Source of the DNA: Stentor roeselii
Lineage: Eukaryota; Ciliophora; Heterotrichea; Heterotrichida; Stentoridae
Length of the DNA: 64,000 nt
Reading direction: 5' to 3'
Assembly (NCBI GenBank): GCA_006503475.1
Contig: RSEH01000170.1
Span: 42,209-106,208 of the forward strand
The notes beneath the pieces were generated by a model. The model had not been told where the DNA came from. It did not search any database and was given only the letters and a program-made list of their open reading frames with translations. Positions 41,198 through 51,464 of this stretch are shown here, piece by piece (position 1 is the first letter of the stretch; the number at the start of each line of letters is the position of its first letter). Position numbers and translations under genes: made by a program.

Positions 41198-42058
41198 ATG
41201 ACTCAAAACATGCAGAAACTTTCACTAAAGCCCACAAACCAAGACCCCAACAATGCAGACTCAACAACATCACGATCATCTTCAACAATAAAGGCGAAGC
41301 TTCTTCAAATGGCTAAAACCTTATACAACGCGAAACTGATTCCAGACCAGTTATCGAAACTTGAAAAAGAAGCGCTAAGAGGAGAAGGAGCTTCAGTCCC
41401 TGAGTCAAGACCAGCAGCGAAAGTCCTGAAAAAGCCAGACATGCTGACTTCGATCTTGAAATCAGAGCACAAGGCAAGCAACCAAGGGACTCAAATAGTC
41501 AGACTTCCAAAACTTCCCTTTGGCCAACACAAGTCTTATAACGAAGAACCTTTATTTAAAGCCAGTCATTTCATTGAACAGGCTGGGGCTGATTTGACGA
41601 GTGAAAAATTGAAGGAATTGGAAGAAGTTACTAGAAAATTTAGGTTGTTTGAAAAGAAATTCAAAGGAAATAAGAAATCTAGACTCAAATCGGCGAAACT
41701 TGTTTTAAGTGCTTCGAGTCGTTTTCAAGTTTATGATATGGGACCTGGAGAACTTGTTTGTGATAAGCAGGAGGGGATTATGGAGTATTATGATAGGGAA
41801 AAACAGGTTTTTAAGGATGTTGTTGAAAAAGACTTGGCTTTTCACTTTAATGTTGATAAACCTAGTCCTAAAGAAAAGTACTTGCTCAGAAAAACTATTG
41901 ACTTTAGAAAAACTCAAGAACTTATGATAAGGCTTTTACCGGTTCATGAGGAAAAAGAATCAAAACTGTCTGATTTTTATACTGGGAAATATTCAACCCT
42001 TTTTCAAGAGACTTTTAATGAAAATAGCAGAAATCTTGGGAGGAGACTTTCAGTGTAA
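41198..42058 (+). CDS. Protein of unknown function (286 aa)
   Basis: Starts MTQNMQKLSLKPTNQ; polar, Ser/Thr-rich N-terminal 50 residues, then a basic helical region (LEEVTRKFRLFEKKFKGNKK) and a more ordered C-terminal part (YYDREKQVFKDVVEKDLAFH). No catalytic motif or repeat. No family recognised. Confidence 0.75.
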   Translation: MTQNMQKLSLKPTNQDPNNADSTTSRSSSTIKAKLLQMAKTLYNAKLIPDQLSKLEKEALRGEGASVPESRPAAKVLKKPDMLTSILKSEHKASNQGTQIVRLPKLPFGQHKSYNEEPLFKASHFIEQAGADLTSEKLKELEEVTRKFRLFEKKFKGNKKSRLKSAKLVLSASSRFQVYDMGPGELVCDKQEGIMEYYDREKQVFKDVVEKDLAFHFNVDKPSPKEKYLLRKTIDFRKTQELMIRLLPVHEEKESKLSDFYTGKYSTLFQETFNENSRNLGRRLSV

Positions 42059-42308
42059 ATTGATCTAATAAAGAATTTATTTTGTTTTTGATTAGAGCCT
42101 TAGTGTTATAATATTTATAACCTTGTTGACCAATTTGAAGTATATTTTTTTATTTATCAGAAGTTTATATTTTTTATAACTGAAATTAAACTAATGAAAT
42201 TTCAGTTCTATTCATTCAAAGTTCATCTATAACAACTGAATTCATTAAAATTTATTAATGGAATGAATACAATTATTTGTAATTAGTTTTTATTTACATA
42301 AATTCAGT

Positions 42309-43103
42309 TTAATTAACTAATTCTTTACACAAGTTTTCAAATACACTTAATTTCTCTGGACTAATTTGGGTCAGGCAGCAACTGCATTTACCACTTTTCG
42401 CAATGTAAAAAGAGCATCTAGTACAAAACAGATGATTTTTACAGATCCTAATGCAGCATGGTATCTCAATTTGTTTACATTCATGACATTCTCTCTTTTC
42501 TTTCTCTAAGATCTTTAAATCTTTCCTGCAGTATCGACAGAAAGTTCTGCCAGATGATTTTAGCATTCCCGTGCAATTAAAACATTGACAGTTGCATAAA
42601 TCATTATTGAAAACATAAGGAAGACTGTAAGACATTTTACAAACTCGGCAACTTAATAATCGTGGTTTAATAATATTTGATTTCCTGCTTGAGACTTTAG
42701 CTATTTCTTTTTTCACAATAGGTTTTTCTACTGATTCATTAAAATATTTTCCAACTTTCTGTTTAGTTATCTCTTTTGATTTAATATCGACAGACCCATC
42801 AGTTATTTTATCACATTGAAAACTTTTATTCTCTTCCTCAGGCCGATCCCCAAGGAAGATTCCTTCATTCGTTAAGTTTTTTAATATACTGGACTGTGAT
42901 CGAGTAAGAGGTAATGAATTATCTTTTTCAAGTCCATTGTTGATATTTTTGCTGATGTCTCCTAATCCTTCTAGATGATGAAATTCAATTTTTCGTTTAC
43001 TGAATCTTTTGTATTTCTTAGGACGCTTCTGCTCAGTAGGCTCATCCAGAGCTTGCTTGTCTTGAGGATTAAACATCAGAACTCCTGATTTCACTGAAGC
43101 CAT
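42309..43103 (-). CDS. Cysteine-rich zinc-finger (RING-like) protein
   Basis: 264 aa. The first 150 residues are charged and probably disordered. The C-terminal 110 residues contain two Cys-rich blocks: CRVCKMSYSLPYVF...CNCQCFNC...CRYCRKDL and CHECKQIEIPCCIRICKNHL then FCTRCSFYIAKSGKCSCC. Spacing is treble-clef/RING-like with one His, but does not fit a standard RING cleanly. It could be a zinc-binding ubiquitin-ligase-type module (inference). Confidence 0.75.
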   Translation of the reverse strand: MASVKSGVLMFNPQDKQALDEPTEQKRPKKYKRFSKRKIEFHHLEGLGDISKNINNGLEKDNSLPLTRSQSSILKNLTNEGIFLGDRPEEENKSFQCDKITDGSVDIKSKEITKQKVGKYFNESVEKPIVKKEIAKVSSRKSNIIKPRLLSCRVCKMSYSLPYVFNNDLCNCQCFNCTGMLKSSGRTFCRYCRKDLKILEKEKRECHECKQIEIPCCIRICKNHLFCTRCSFYIAKSGKCSCCLTQISPEKLSVFENLCKELVN

Positions 43104-43240
43104 TAGTCAATTATTAAACAGAATTATTACTTGATGAAGCTAAATTAATCCCTTACTTTCTTTGCTTCGCCTATTAGGCTAAGTTAGTGTGCTTAAGGTA
43201 AGAGTAAGGAATTGAATATTTTGAAGGTGGAGATTTATAA

Positions 43241-43915
43241 ATGTCACTTACAGTCTATGTGGATATGCTTTCAGAGCCTTGTCTCAGTGTTCTTGCTTAT
43301 CTGAAACTCAGTCAAGTCGAATTCCAAACCTCGAATGTGAGTCTTGGAAAACAAGAACATCTTACTGAAGAGTTCACCAAAATCAACCCTTTTCAAGCTG
43401 TTCCAGCAATTTCACATGAAGGGTTTTATCTCAATGAAAGTGCTGCGATTGTCACTTATGTTGCTGAAAGTTTGAACTTGGATAATCAGTGGTATCCTAA
43501 GGACTTGAAGATTAGGGCTAGAATTAATGCGTATTTTCATTGGCATCATCAAGGGGTCAGGCAAAAACTTGAAGAACATTTGATGAAAAAGATTTTCTTG
43601 CCGATGTTTTATGGGGCGAGCCATATGACTCAAGAGGAAGAGGATGAGGTCAGAGCCAAAACTCTTGCTTGTGTTGATGATTTCGAATGGATTTTATCGG
43701 ACTCTGGGTATGCAGCTAGGACTCAAACTCCGACCATAGCTGATATCTTTGCATTCAATGAGTTTAACAACCTGAGAAATGTCGGTGTATCGTTGAAAGA
43801 TGGATCTCGTATGAAGAAGTGGTTTGATGAAATTTCAAGTCTGGAAGTTCTGCAAGAATTGCAAGTTCATTGCGTGGCTTTCTACAACTCTCTCAAACCT
43901 AATGGAGATAATTAA
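43241..43915 (+). CDS. Glutathione S-transferase, theta-like
   Basis: 224 aa. Thioredoxin-fold N-terminal domain: MSLTVYVDMLSEPCLSVLAY, with Ser near residue 11 as the likely catalytic residue as in theta-class enzymes; KINPFQAVPAISHEGFYLNE gives the cis-Pro, and NESAAIVTYVAE the ES glutathione-binding motif. An all-helical C-terminal domain has TPTIADIFAFNEFNNL. Complete length for a GST. Expected role: conjugation of glutathione to electrophiles or peroxide detoxification. Confidence 0.92.
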   Translation: MSLTVYVDMLSEPCLSVLAYLKLSQVEFQTSNVSLGKQEHLTEEFTKINPFQAVPAISHEGFYLNESAAIVTYVAESLNLDNQWYPKDLKIRARINAYFHWHHQGVRQKLEEHLMKKIFLPMFYGASHMTQEEEDEVRAKTLACVDDFEWILSDSGYAARTQTPTIADIFAFNEFNNLRNVGVSLKDGSRMKKWFDEISSLEVLQELQVHCVAFYNSLKPNGDN

Positions 43916-46226
43916 GAAATGAGTAGAAATAAGACTAGGTTTTAAAAGAAGGTGTAAAAATTAATTATGGGATTAAAGTAAATCCAGAGTTAGCGTAAAC
44001 CTCTATCAATAAATAACTGTGTTCAATATTGTATTTGAACTATTTATTATTTGTTTCTGTTGAATGATGTAATTTAGGAAATTAAATAGACAGGGAATAC
44101 AGAAAATTTATCATATCTGATTATTATAAAATTAACAAAATATTATAGTATAAAATTTTAATGTTATGAATCTATATCATTATTGTCAAGTTCACAAATT
44201 TATCAGCAAACTTTGACATTAATTTGTTTTATTGTTATTTCATAAAATAAAGTAATTTATGACTGTAAAAGAAAATAATTTTAAAACCAGAAATATAAAT
44301 AATCAAATGAACATAATTAAAAAATCAAAAAATTAAAAGAATAATTAGCATGCCAGTACAATTCTAACTATAAGTATTCAAAAAGTTTATCAAAACAAAT
44401 TTATCTAAGAACTAAATTCAAATCAATCTTTGACCTTATATAAATGTATAAATCAGTAAAATAAAACAACTTCTTCTAATTAATTTCCTAAACCCTCATC
44501 ATATATCAAAATCTAAATAAGTTTGGTAATTCATAATCACAAAAAAGTCACTGTTAGGGTATATTAGATCTCGGCTGTAAAATGATAAATTTATCAGATT
44601 TTGGCAAACTGCAAGTTGAGTCTTACTTATTAAATAAACTTTCTTTATTTTCAATTAACTTCCTCGAAAAGTTTTTCTTGCATTTAATTTGTTTGATTTT
44701 TTTTTTCAAATTTTTACGATTTGCAAGTAATCTAGGTGAAAGACTTATTTAATTAAAAGAGTTTTTAATGTTGTTTCACTTGATCGATGAAAGTATTCCA
44801 GGTCTTTTTCTGAAAATTTCAGTCTCAGCTTAACTAATTTTTCGATTTTCTTGGATTACTATGATCGAAGCTTTGGCGTGAATTTAGATACTTTAGTTTA
44901 AGGGTAAAGGAGTAGGAGATTGCTTTAAAATTTAATATAGAGTCAAAATCAAAGTGTTGTAAAAATTGATCATGTATGCAAATGGGCTGAGGAATAAAAG
45001 ACTGATAAAATGTTGGGTTGATTATATAGGGAGTGAAAGAATAATCATTCGTATAATCGGCTTAATTAAAATAATTTTATATGATAAAATCATCTGAACT
45101 ATATTCAATTCAAAGATTCTTCTAAATTTGTATAAATAAACACTTAAATTAGTAAGCTAATACGATAATTTATCCATGTCCACTTTGATAAATTTTTTTA
45201 TAAAGCAGTCTAATTAATAATCTTATTGTAATATTACCAGGACATAATTTTTAACTATGATTTAAAGATCCTCTCAAGCCCATTTTGTGAATTGAAATAA
45301 TCAAGATACCAAAGTCCTTCTTCAGTTTAGTATTCATTATCGGTATCACATGATTCTATTATCATGTTTGAGGTTTGATATCTTAAACGTTTTTTTTAGA
45401 TTACTTCTATGATTATGAATAGACTGATATTATGGAAAATTAATCAAGTTGTCAAAATGTTTATATCAGTGAAAATTACTTAAAATTATTTAAAGCTAAA
45501 TTATATCTTTTCATATAATTCTTGATTACCTAAATCTAATGAATGATTCAAGAGTTAAATACTAGATCCAAATTTCAAGTTTTTGATTTTGATAAGGATT
45601 AAAGTTTTGGTTTAATGTTTTGGTCTAATATAAAGACACATGAATTTATCTTGTTCAATCTTTATCATATTATCAAAAGTATTAGTCAGATTGGTAAATT
45701 TCGATAGATTTTCTTATCAGAACACTTAATTTATCTAATTTAAGTTTTATTTGCGTTATTTCATAGAATTACAATTTTACTATAAGAAACTCACTCAGAA
45801 AACTGCAGTTTTCTAATCCTTAGAAACTTTGACTGATTTTTATCTGAGATTTAGTGATAAAAGCTGATTTCTAATAATATTTCTTGAGTTTGTTGAGTTT
45901 TTTACAAATTAATAGAATGAAATATTCTACCACTAAAACCAAAACCTTTATGGTTCTCAAATTTAGAGTTCCACTTATGATTGAGTGAAGATATTAATTG
46001 AGGATCCGATAATTATGTTTCCTTTGTCAGTATAGACACTTGAAAAGCTTCTCAGAAGGTTTTTTTAAATAATCCCTTTACGAGTTTTAATATTTAATCC
46101 TTCACTAACTAAGATTCCAAATTTTAATTTTTTGTGACTAGAGGATTTGTTTAATCTTTTCTAATTCAAACTTGGTGAAATTAAACTATTTTCGATTGCC
46201 ATCATGATGAATGGTCTAAATTATAA
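43916..46226. other. Large AT-rich gap (2.3 kb) without genes
   Basis: No open frame of 60 codons on either strand and no recognisable RNA gene. A perfect 14-base palindrome, TGATAAATTTATCA, lies near 44582. It includes the 5' flank of the second kinase paralogue. Confidence 0.5.
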
Positions 46227-47114
46227 ATGGGTTGTTTCCCAAGCCAAGCCAGACAAAAAAATTCCACAAGCCTTCTTCAAACGAAGGGAAAGTCGAGTTT
46301 TATCCTAAAAAACTCATCTAATTCCCAATCTTCCTCAATCCTAGATGACTACGTCTCAGTTTCATTACTTGGAACAGGCAAGTCATGCGAGGTCCTTCTA
46401 AGTTTCCACCAGCCCAGCAAAGAGTACCGAGCTTTGAAAATCATAAAAAAAAGTCAGTCAAATCTTTATCTGACATCTGAAATCCGCATTCTAGAAATGC
46501 TAGACCATCCAAATATCTTGAAATGTTTTGAAATGCTTGAAGATTCTCATTCGTTTTACATATCAAGTTTTTACTGTAAAGGTGGGAGTCTTTCGGCAAA
46601 AATGAAGGAAGTGAAAACTTTTGCAGAAATCGACTTGGCATTCATAGTAAAGCAAATTCTTTCAGCAGTAAATCATTTTCATGAAAAAAAAGTTATTCAC
46701 CGTGACCTCAAACCTGAGAATATTTTATTGGAAAACAAGGAAGGATTTGAGTTGAAAATCGCTGACTTTGGACTTGCATACTTTGCGAATGGTCAACTAC
46801 CAAATAACGTTTGTGGAACCCCTTCTTATATGGCACCTGAAATCGGTCTTGGGGAATATGATGAAAAAGTTGATATATGGAGTATCGGAGTCATCTTATT
46901 TGTTTTAGCTACTGGGAAATTACCTTTTAAATGTAAGAAGAATGAGCTTGGAACCAGGGCTGAATATAAAGATTTGAATTTTGAAGATTTTGTGTTTTTT
47001 GAGAGGAATTTTGATATGCTTAAACTTTTAAGCGCAATGCTCGTTGTTGACCCTAAAAATAGGATTAGCGCGAAAGATGCTTTAGAGAGTGCATGGATAA
47101 AAAATTTGTGTTGA
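46227..47114 (+). CDS. Lipid-anchored Ser/Thr kinase, CAMK-like, paralogue 2
   Basis: 295 aa. N-terminus MGCFPSQ predicts myristoylation with Cys3 palmitoylation. ATP loop LGTGKSCEVLL again lacks the third Gly; catalytic Lys in ALKIIKK; HRDLKPEN; DFG in IADFGLAYF; SYMAPEIG. Like its paralogue at 39534-40427 it stops after the kinase fold with no EF hands. Shared stretches such as LDHPN(V/I)LKCFEMLEDS and YDEKVD(L/I)WS(A/I)GV show a fairly recent duplication followed by inversion. Confidence 0.93.
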   Translation: MGCFPSQARQKNSTSLLQTKGKSSFILKNSSNSQSSSILDDYVSVSLLGTGKSCEVLLSFHQPSKEYRALKIIKKSQSNLYLTSEIRILEMLDHPNILKCFEMLEDSHSFYISSFYCKGGSLSAKMKEVKTFAEIDLAFIVKQILSAVNHFHEKKVIHRDLKPENILLENKEGFELKIADFGLAYFANGQLPNNVCGTPSYMAPEIGLGEYDEKVDIWSIGVILFVLATGKLPFKCKKNELGTRAEYKDLNFEDFVFFERNFDMLKLLSAMLVVDPKNRISAKDALESAWIKNLC

Positions 47115-47551
47115 AATACTCAACATCCGAATAATTTTAGCTAATTTATCTTAAGTTAACAGTTACGTAACTTCTTGAAATTTTAGAAATATTTTTGGTC
47201 TGTTTTACAGGATTTGACTGTTTCAGAGATTCTTAGCATAGATCTCTGAGGAATTTTAATCAGCATGGTACAAAAAAATTTTAATAAATGTAACCATTTT
47301 TTGAATTAGTTTATGGGATCTATTGAAAAAATAGCATCCTTAAATAGATAATCTTATGAGAGAAGACAAAAGTTATATGGTTTCGAATAGAATATTTCAA
47401 TAACAAATTAAAGTTAGATTCGAGGCATGATGATAATTAATAGAATATTCTACCAATACTTAAAGATTACAGTAAAAAGCTTACAAATTAAACCAATTAA
47501 AAAAATCCATAAAAAATAACATAATCCTCAATACAACCATAACTATTAAAA
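47115..47551. other. AT-rich convergent spacer, nothing recognised
   Basis: About 440 bp between two converging genes; no feature supported. Confidence 0.5.
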
Positions 47552-50224
47552 TTATTTGATTTTCGAGTCAAAATGGACAGTTCCTTCTCCAGGATTATAA
47601 GTATACTTCATCGGAATAGGTTTCAAGTTCAAATTACCCTGAGAATCAAGAAGAATTTCCTTCAACTTCTCATCAATCTCATCAGCAGGCGCGTGCAATT
47701 TGGCCTTAAGCTTATCAACAGCATACTTATGACTAGTAACCCAACTTTTAATGCTTTCCGCAGTGAGATTATACCCATATTCCTTAAACTTCTCATACTT
47801 CGCCTTGATTTTAGTGAAATGTGTGTTAAACTCTACATTCTGATGAATAGCTTTATTTTCTTCAAGTTCAATATGAGAATTATGATCAACTCTCAGTTTT
47901 TCAATAGTGAAGTTCTTTACAAGAGCCTCTGAAAGTGCCAAAGCGCCAGGGTTCCCAATGTTATTCCCCGCGATGTCAATTTCCACGATTTGATGATTGG
48001 TCCTGATAAGATCTGCCAGGTAAAAAGCTGCCTGATTCGTGAGTCCATTTTTTTCAATACTAAGAATTGTGAGTTTTTCCAAAGTTTTCGCCACAAGACA
48101 CAATTCTTTCGCTCCTTCATCCTGCAAGTCAGTATCTCCAAGTTGAATGATTTCCAAGTCCTTATTTCTCACAAAGGCCTTGCAAAGCTTTTCTACCAAC
48201 AACGGGCCGAGTTTTACTTTTTCCATTCGAAACTCAGTTAATTTCGAATGCTTCGTCAAGGCGTCAATAAACGAATTCAAAGTTAACTCAACAGAAGAGT
48301 CAGACTTGCTGTTGTCATGACGTGAGTTGATCGGATTTCCTGATAAGTTGATGGCAGTTAACGAGTGGTTTTTTTCCAGAAATAAAGAAAGAATTCTCAG
48401 ATCTTCTGAAAATAATTCCTGTTCATGCAAGTCGAGAATCGTTATATCTTGAGTTTTCAACGCGTGCAGCGGCAGGTAGCCTGAAAAAAGCTGAAGGTTC
48501 GGAATTTTCGAGTCATAAACAAATTTAAACAAGTAGTCCAAAGCAAAATCACTTATCTGGAAACCTCGCAGGTCACAAGTGTGGTCTTTGTGGAATATCT
48601 CAGGATTCGCGGGGAGGTGTTCAAGACTTTTCATCAGTTCAGAAGGGATTGAGTCAAGAAGTGTTTTTATTGTTATTAATTCTTCTCGGGCTGATGCGAT
48701 GTCGGGGAATCTTTGAGATGAAGAAACTGCTAAAATTTTCATCAAGAAGGCGCACATTCGATTTGAAATAACGAAATCTTTTAAATTGTGAGGAGGGTCC
48801 CATTTTGATAGAATGTCTTTTGGAAGATCGTGGAATTGGGTCTTTGATGAGAAGTCGAGTGGAGGCTCGCCTGTTATTGCGAGGTATAAAAGAGAGCCGA
48901 TGCTGTAGAGATCTCCTTCTTTTTTTATGTCTTTCTCTGGGACCCTTGAGGTCTTGCGGTACTCTTCTGCTAGTTCTTTATGCTCTGGGAAGAGAAAGTC
49001 CTCGTCTCTGAAGGTTGTGTCGAACATGTCTTCTCGTAATTGTTGGAAGTATGGACTGACTGAGCCTACGATATTTGGTGGGTCCCAAATTGCAAGTTCC
49101 AAATCAAGAAACGCAAGTTTTTCAATATTCCCCTCAATCAAATAAACACTAGTAGGATTAATATTTGAGTGAATAACTCCAATTTTATGCAATTTCTCCA
49201 GTTCCTTCAAAAGGTTGAGTCCAAGGTTGATGACTTCTTTTTCCGACAAGCAAGGTTTCATCCACTTGGAATAAAGCGGTTCAGTTCGAAAGCGTTTCAA
49301 ATATTCCTTCAAAGTCATTTTTTCAATTTCAATGACAGAAATTCTTTTATAAAGCAATCCTCCAGGTAATTCCCCAAATTCAGTGATAGCTTCACTGCTG
49401 ACCTTATTCTTCAACACAATCTCTCTGAAGTAGTTCTGCCTGAAGTTCTTATCCCCTTGAATGCCAGTCACATAAATAAGCTCAAAAGTGTATTCATCCG
49501 AGTCGTTCAGCATAGGCTTGACTTTAAGCAGAGCATGTTTATATTTTTGTTTATAAATCGAAGAAATATTCTTAATAACATCAGGAACATCAACAATTTC
49601 ATACTTTCCCAAAAAAAGACTTCCCATTTGCAGATATGAAATCACTGGAAACGGGTTCTCCACGATGATAGTTGAAACTGTCCTTAGAAATCGATAACTT
49701 TCTTGGAAAATCTCTGCAAATTTGTTACACTCGCTGATAATCGCTGATTTGAAGGTGATTAAATCGATTGACTCACCTGCGCATTTTTCTTGGGTGAAGG
49801 ACTCGAGATAGGAACGATTGATGGGAGGCTGTTGAATGGAACCGATTTCACATAAAGCCCGCATCGACTTTTCCATGCAAACGACGAACTCAGGCTGAGT
49901 CATCGTTGACTGCTCGTCGAAACAGTACAAAGCGAATAAAGTCTTAAGCCGATCTTCAAGGTTCCCGTTGCTTAAGATAAGAAGATTAGTGAGTAAGTCA
50001 ATCGCTTCGATTTCCTCGCCTAGGTCGTAGTATTTCTTGTAGTTGATTTTGACGTCGTCATTCTGGATAATCGCTTTTTGGAATTCATTCGGGGTCATTT
50101 TTTCCGGGTTTCTCAGTTTTTTCCACCGCATGCAAAGAGTGTGGATCTTTTCAGAGGACACGTTGTGCTTTGCAAGAGTGTCTGATTTGAAGTTCGGGTA
50201 AAGCACATCAAGACAGTTTCCCAT
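47552..50224 (-). CDS. EF-hand-like / pseudokinase / LRR protein, lipid-anchored
   Basis: 890 aa. MGNCLDV predicts acylation. Residues about 10-170 look like a calcineurin-B/recoverin-type helical pair domain without good Ca2+ loops (LKTLFALYCFDEQSTMTQPE). Residues about 190-545 are kinase-like: GVIHSNINPTSVYLI stands where HRDLKPEN is expected and FLDLELAIWD where DFG is expected, so both catalytic Asp positions are lost. Residues about 590-790 carry RI-type LRRs (LTILSIEKNGLTNQAAFYLA, IVEIDIAGNNIGNPGALALS). A helical tail follows. The combination suggests a membrane-attached scaffold rather than an enzyme. The upstream transporter gene stops 23 bp before its start. Confidence 0.85.
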   Translation of the reverse strand: MGNCLDVLYPNFKSDTLAKHNVSSEKIHTLCMRWKKLRNPEKMTPNEFQKAIIQNDDVKINYKKYYDLGEEIEAIDLLTNLLILSNGNLEDRLKTLFALYCFDEQSTMTQPEFVVCMEKSMRALCEIGSIQQPPINRSYLESFTQEKCAGESIDLITFKSAIISECNKFAEIFQESYRFLRTVSTIIVENPFPVISYLQMGSLFLGKYEIVDVPDVIKNISSIYKQKYKHALLKVKPMLNDSDEYTFELIYVTGIQGDKNFRQNYFREIVLKNKVSSEAITEFGELPGGLLYKRISVIEIEKMTLKEYLKRFRTEPLYSKWMKPCLSEKEVINLGLNLLKELEKLHKIGVIHSNINPTSVYLIEGNIEKLAFLDLELAIWDPPNIVGSVSPYFQQLREDMFDTTFRDEDFLFPEHKELAEEYRKTSRVPEKDIKKEGDLYSIGSLLYLAITGEPPLDFSSKTQFHDLPKDILSKWDPPHNLKDFVISNRMCAFLMKILAVSSSQRFPDIASAREELITIKTLLDSIPSELMKSLEHLPANPEIFHKDHTCDLRGFQISDFALDYLFKFVYDSKIPNLQLFSGYLPLHALKTQDITILDLHEQELFSEDLRILSLFLEKNHSLTAINLSGNPINSRHDNSKSDSSVELTLNSFIDALTKHSKLTEFRMEKVKLGPLLVEKLCKAFVRNKDLEIIQLGDTDLQDEGAKELCLVAKTLEKLTILSIEKNGLTNQAAFYLADLIRTNHQIVEIDIAGNNIGNPGALALSEALVKNFTIEKLRVDHNSHIELEENKAIHQNVEFNTHFTKIKAKYEKFKEYGYNLTAESIKSWVTSHKYAVDKLKAKLHAPADEIDEKLKEILLDSQGNLNLKPIPMKYTYNPGEGTVHFDSKIK

Positions 50225-50247
50225 TATTCTAACCCATTAACTAGCTA

Positions 50248-51297
50248 TTAAAAGTTCATGTCACTTTCACTAAGTCTGTACTTTTCTAAGATTTTACTTC
50301 TGTAGTAGTGATAAATCGAAACTGTTACAATAGCAAGTGCGCAGCCGAAAGACATGGTAAACTCGAAGTCATAGTAAACAATGCTGAAAATAGCAGAAAT
50401 AAACATCGAGACTGTCAAGGAAATCACATAAACAATATTGTCCAGGTACTTGAAGATGAAAGAAAGGCTAACACCCATTGAACTCTGGGCTAAAAGGACC
50501 ACAAAAGCCCTTCGGTCAAACCCTCCGAAAAGTCCTTCATCGCCTAAAGTCCCTGCATCTGAGAAGATCAGCCAAAGGAGGTTGACGATGATTCCATAGA
50601 TGTAAAGCACTGAGTTTTGATAGAAAATACTCAGCTCCTGAGTTTTCTTGTAGTTTATTTCTGTGTATATACTTGATGCTGTGCTGCACGTGCACATCAG
50701 CAGAAGGATCATAAGACCCAAGAAGTTATTTTCGCCTTCTTTCGGCTCTGAGTGGTTCGTCGGTGTTGCAAGCAGAGCGCCGCAGGTCAGCATCATCAAC
50801 GCCAACCATTGCAAGTCACTTAATTTCTTGCCCATCATGAAGCGGTAAAGGACTCCAGCAGTGAGAATGCGAATATTTCCGAAAACATGAAAAAGCGCTG
50901 GGTTGATGTAGGACATTCCGATGTAGACTAAAGTGTTTGACGCACCGTAAAGTATCGCTGGCACCATGAAGTGAAGAGACTGGTTAAATGAAAGGTTGTG
51001 AAGAAGATGACGCTTCGCAGGAGCTGTTGTGAAGTACTGGATCATGAACACTGAACTACAGAATATCAACTTAGCTACTTCGACTAGAACCACCATTGTC
51101 GTCTTGTTCCAACTGTAAGAACCGTCAGAATTTTTGGAACCGGCAATTGCTAAGGGCTGCCAACTTTTAATACCTATTGCAAGAAATAGCATCAGAAGGT
51201 ACATTGATGTCGAAACTTCTGAATCGCTTTTTGATGTTGGAGGTGGAATTGAAGGCTTTACTTTAAGGTCGTCATCATCGTCTATGCGTTTCTTCAT
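50248..51297 (-). CDS. Nucleotide-sugar transporter (SLC35A-like)
   Basis: 349 aa with about ten hydrophobic helices. The cytosolic N-terminus KKRIDDDDDLKVK is followed by MYLLMLFLAIGIKSWQPLAI. Family-typical blocks: AILYGASNTLVYIGMSYINP, ALFHVFGNIRILTAGVLYRF and LFGGFDRRAFVVLLAQSSMG, matching the CMP-sialic acid/UDP-Gal/UDP-GlcNAc group. Substrate cannot be read from sequence. Expected location is Golgi or ER, importing activated sugars for glycosylation. Confidence 0.88.
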   Translation of the reverse strand: MKKRIDDDDDLKVKPSIPPPTSKSDSEVSTSMYLLMLFLAIGIKSWQPLAIAGSKNSDGSYSWNKTTMVVLVEVAKLIFCSSVFMIQYFTTAPAKRHLLHNLSFNQSLHFMVPAILYGASNTLVYIGMSYINPALFHVFGNIRILTAGVLYRFMMGKKLSDLQWLALMMLTCGALLATPTNHSEPKEGENNFLGLMILLLMCTCSTASSIYTEINYKKTQELSIFYQNSVLYIYGIIVNLLWLIFSDAGTLGDEGLFGGFDRRAFVVLLAQSSMGVSLSFIFKYLDNIVYVISLTVSMFISAIFSIVYYDFEFTMSFGCALAIVTVSIYHYYRSKILEKYRLSESDMNF

Positions 51298-51464
51298 ATT
51301 TTCTGACTATTTATTGGCTGTTTTGAGGATTTTTAGTTAAAGAAGATGAGAAGTGTGGTTTTAATTTTAGGGATTGTTTAGTTTGGGAAACTTAAGTTTT
51401 AAAAAAGATCATCTCAATAAAATAAATATTTAAAAACATTTAAAGTTAGGTTGGAATTATTCAT

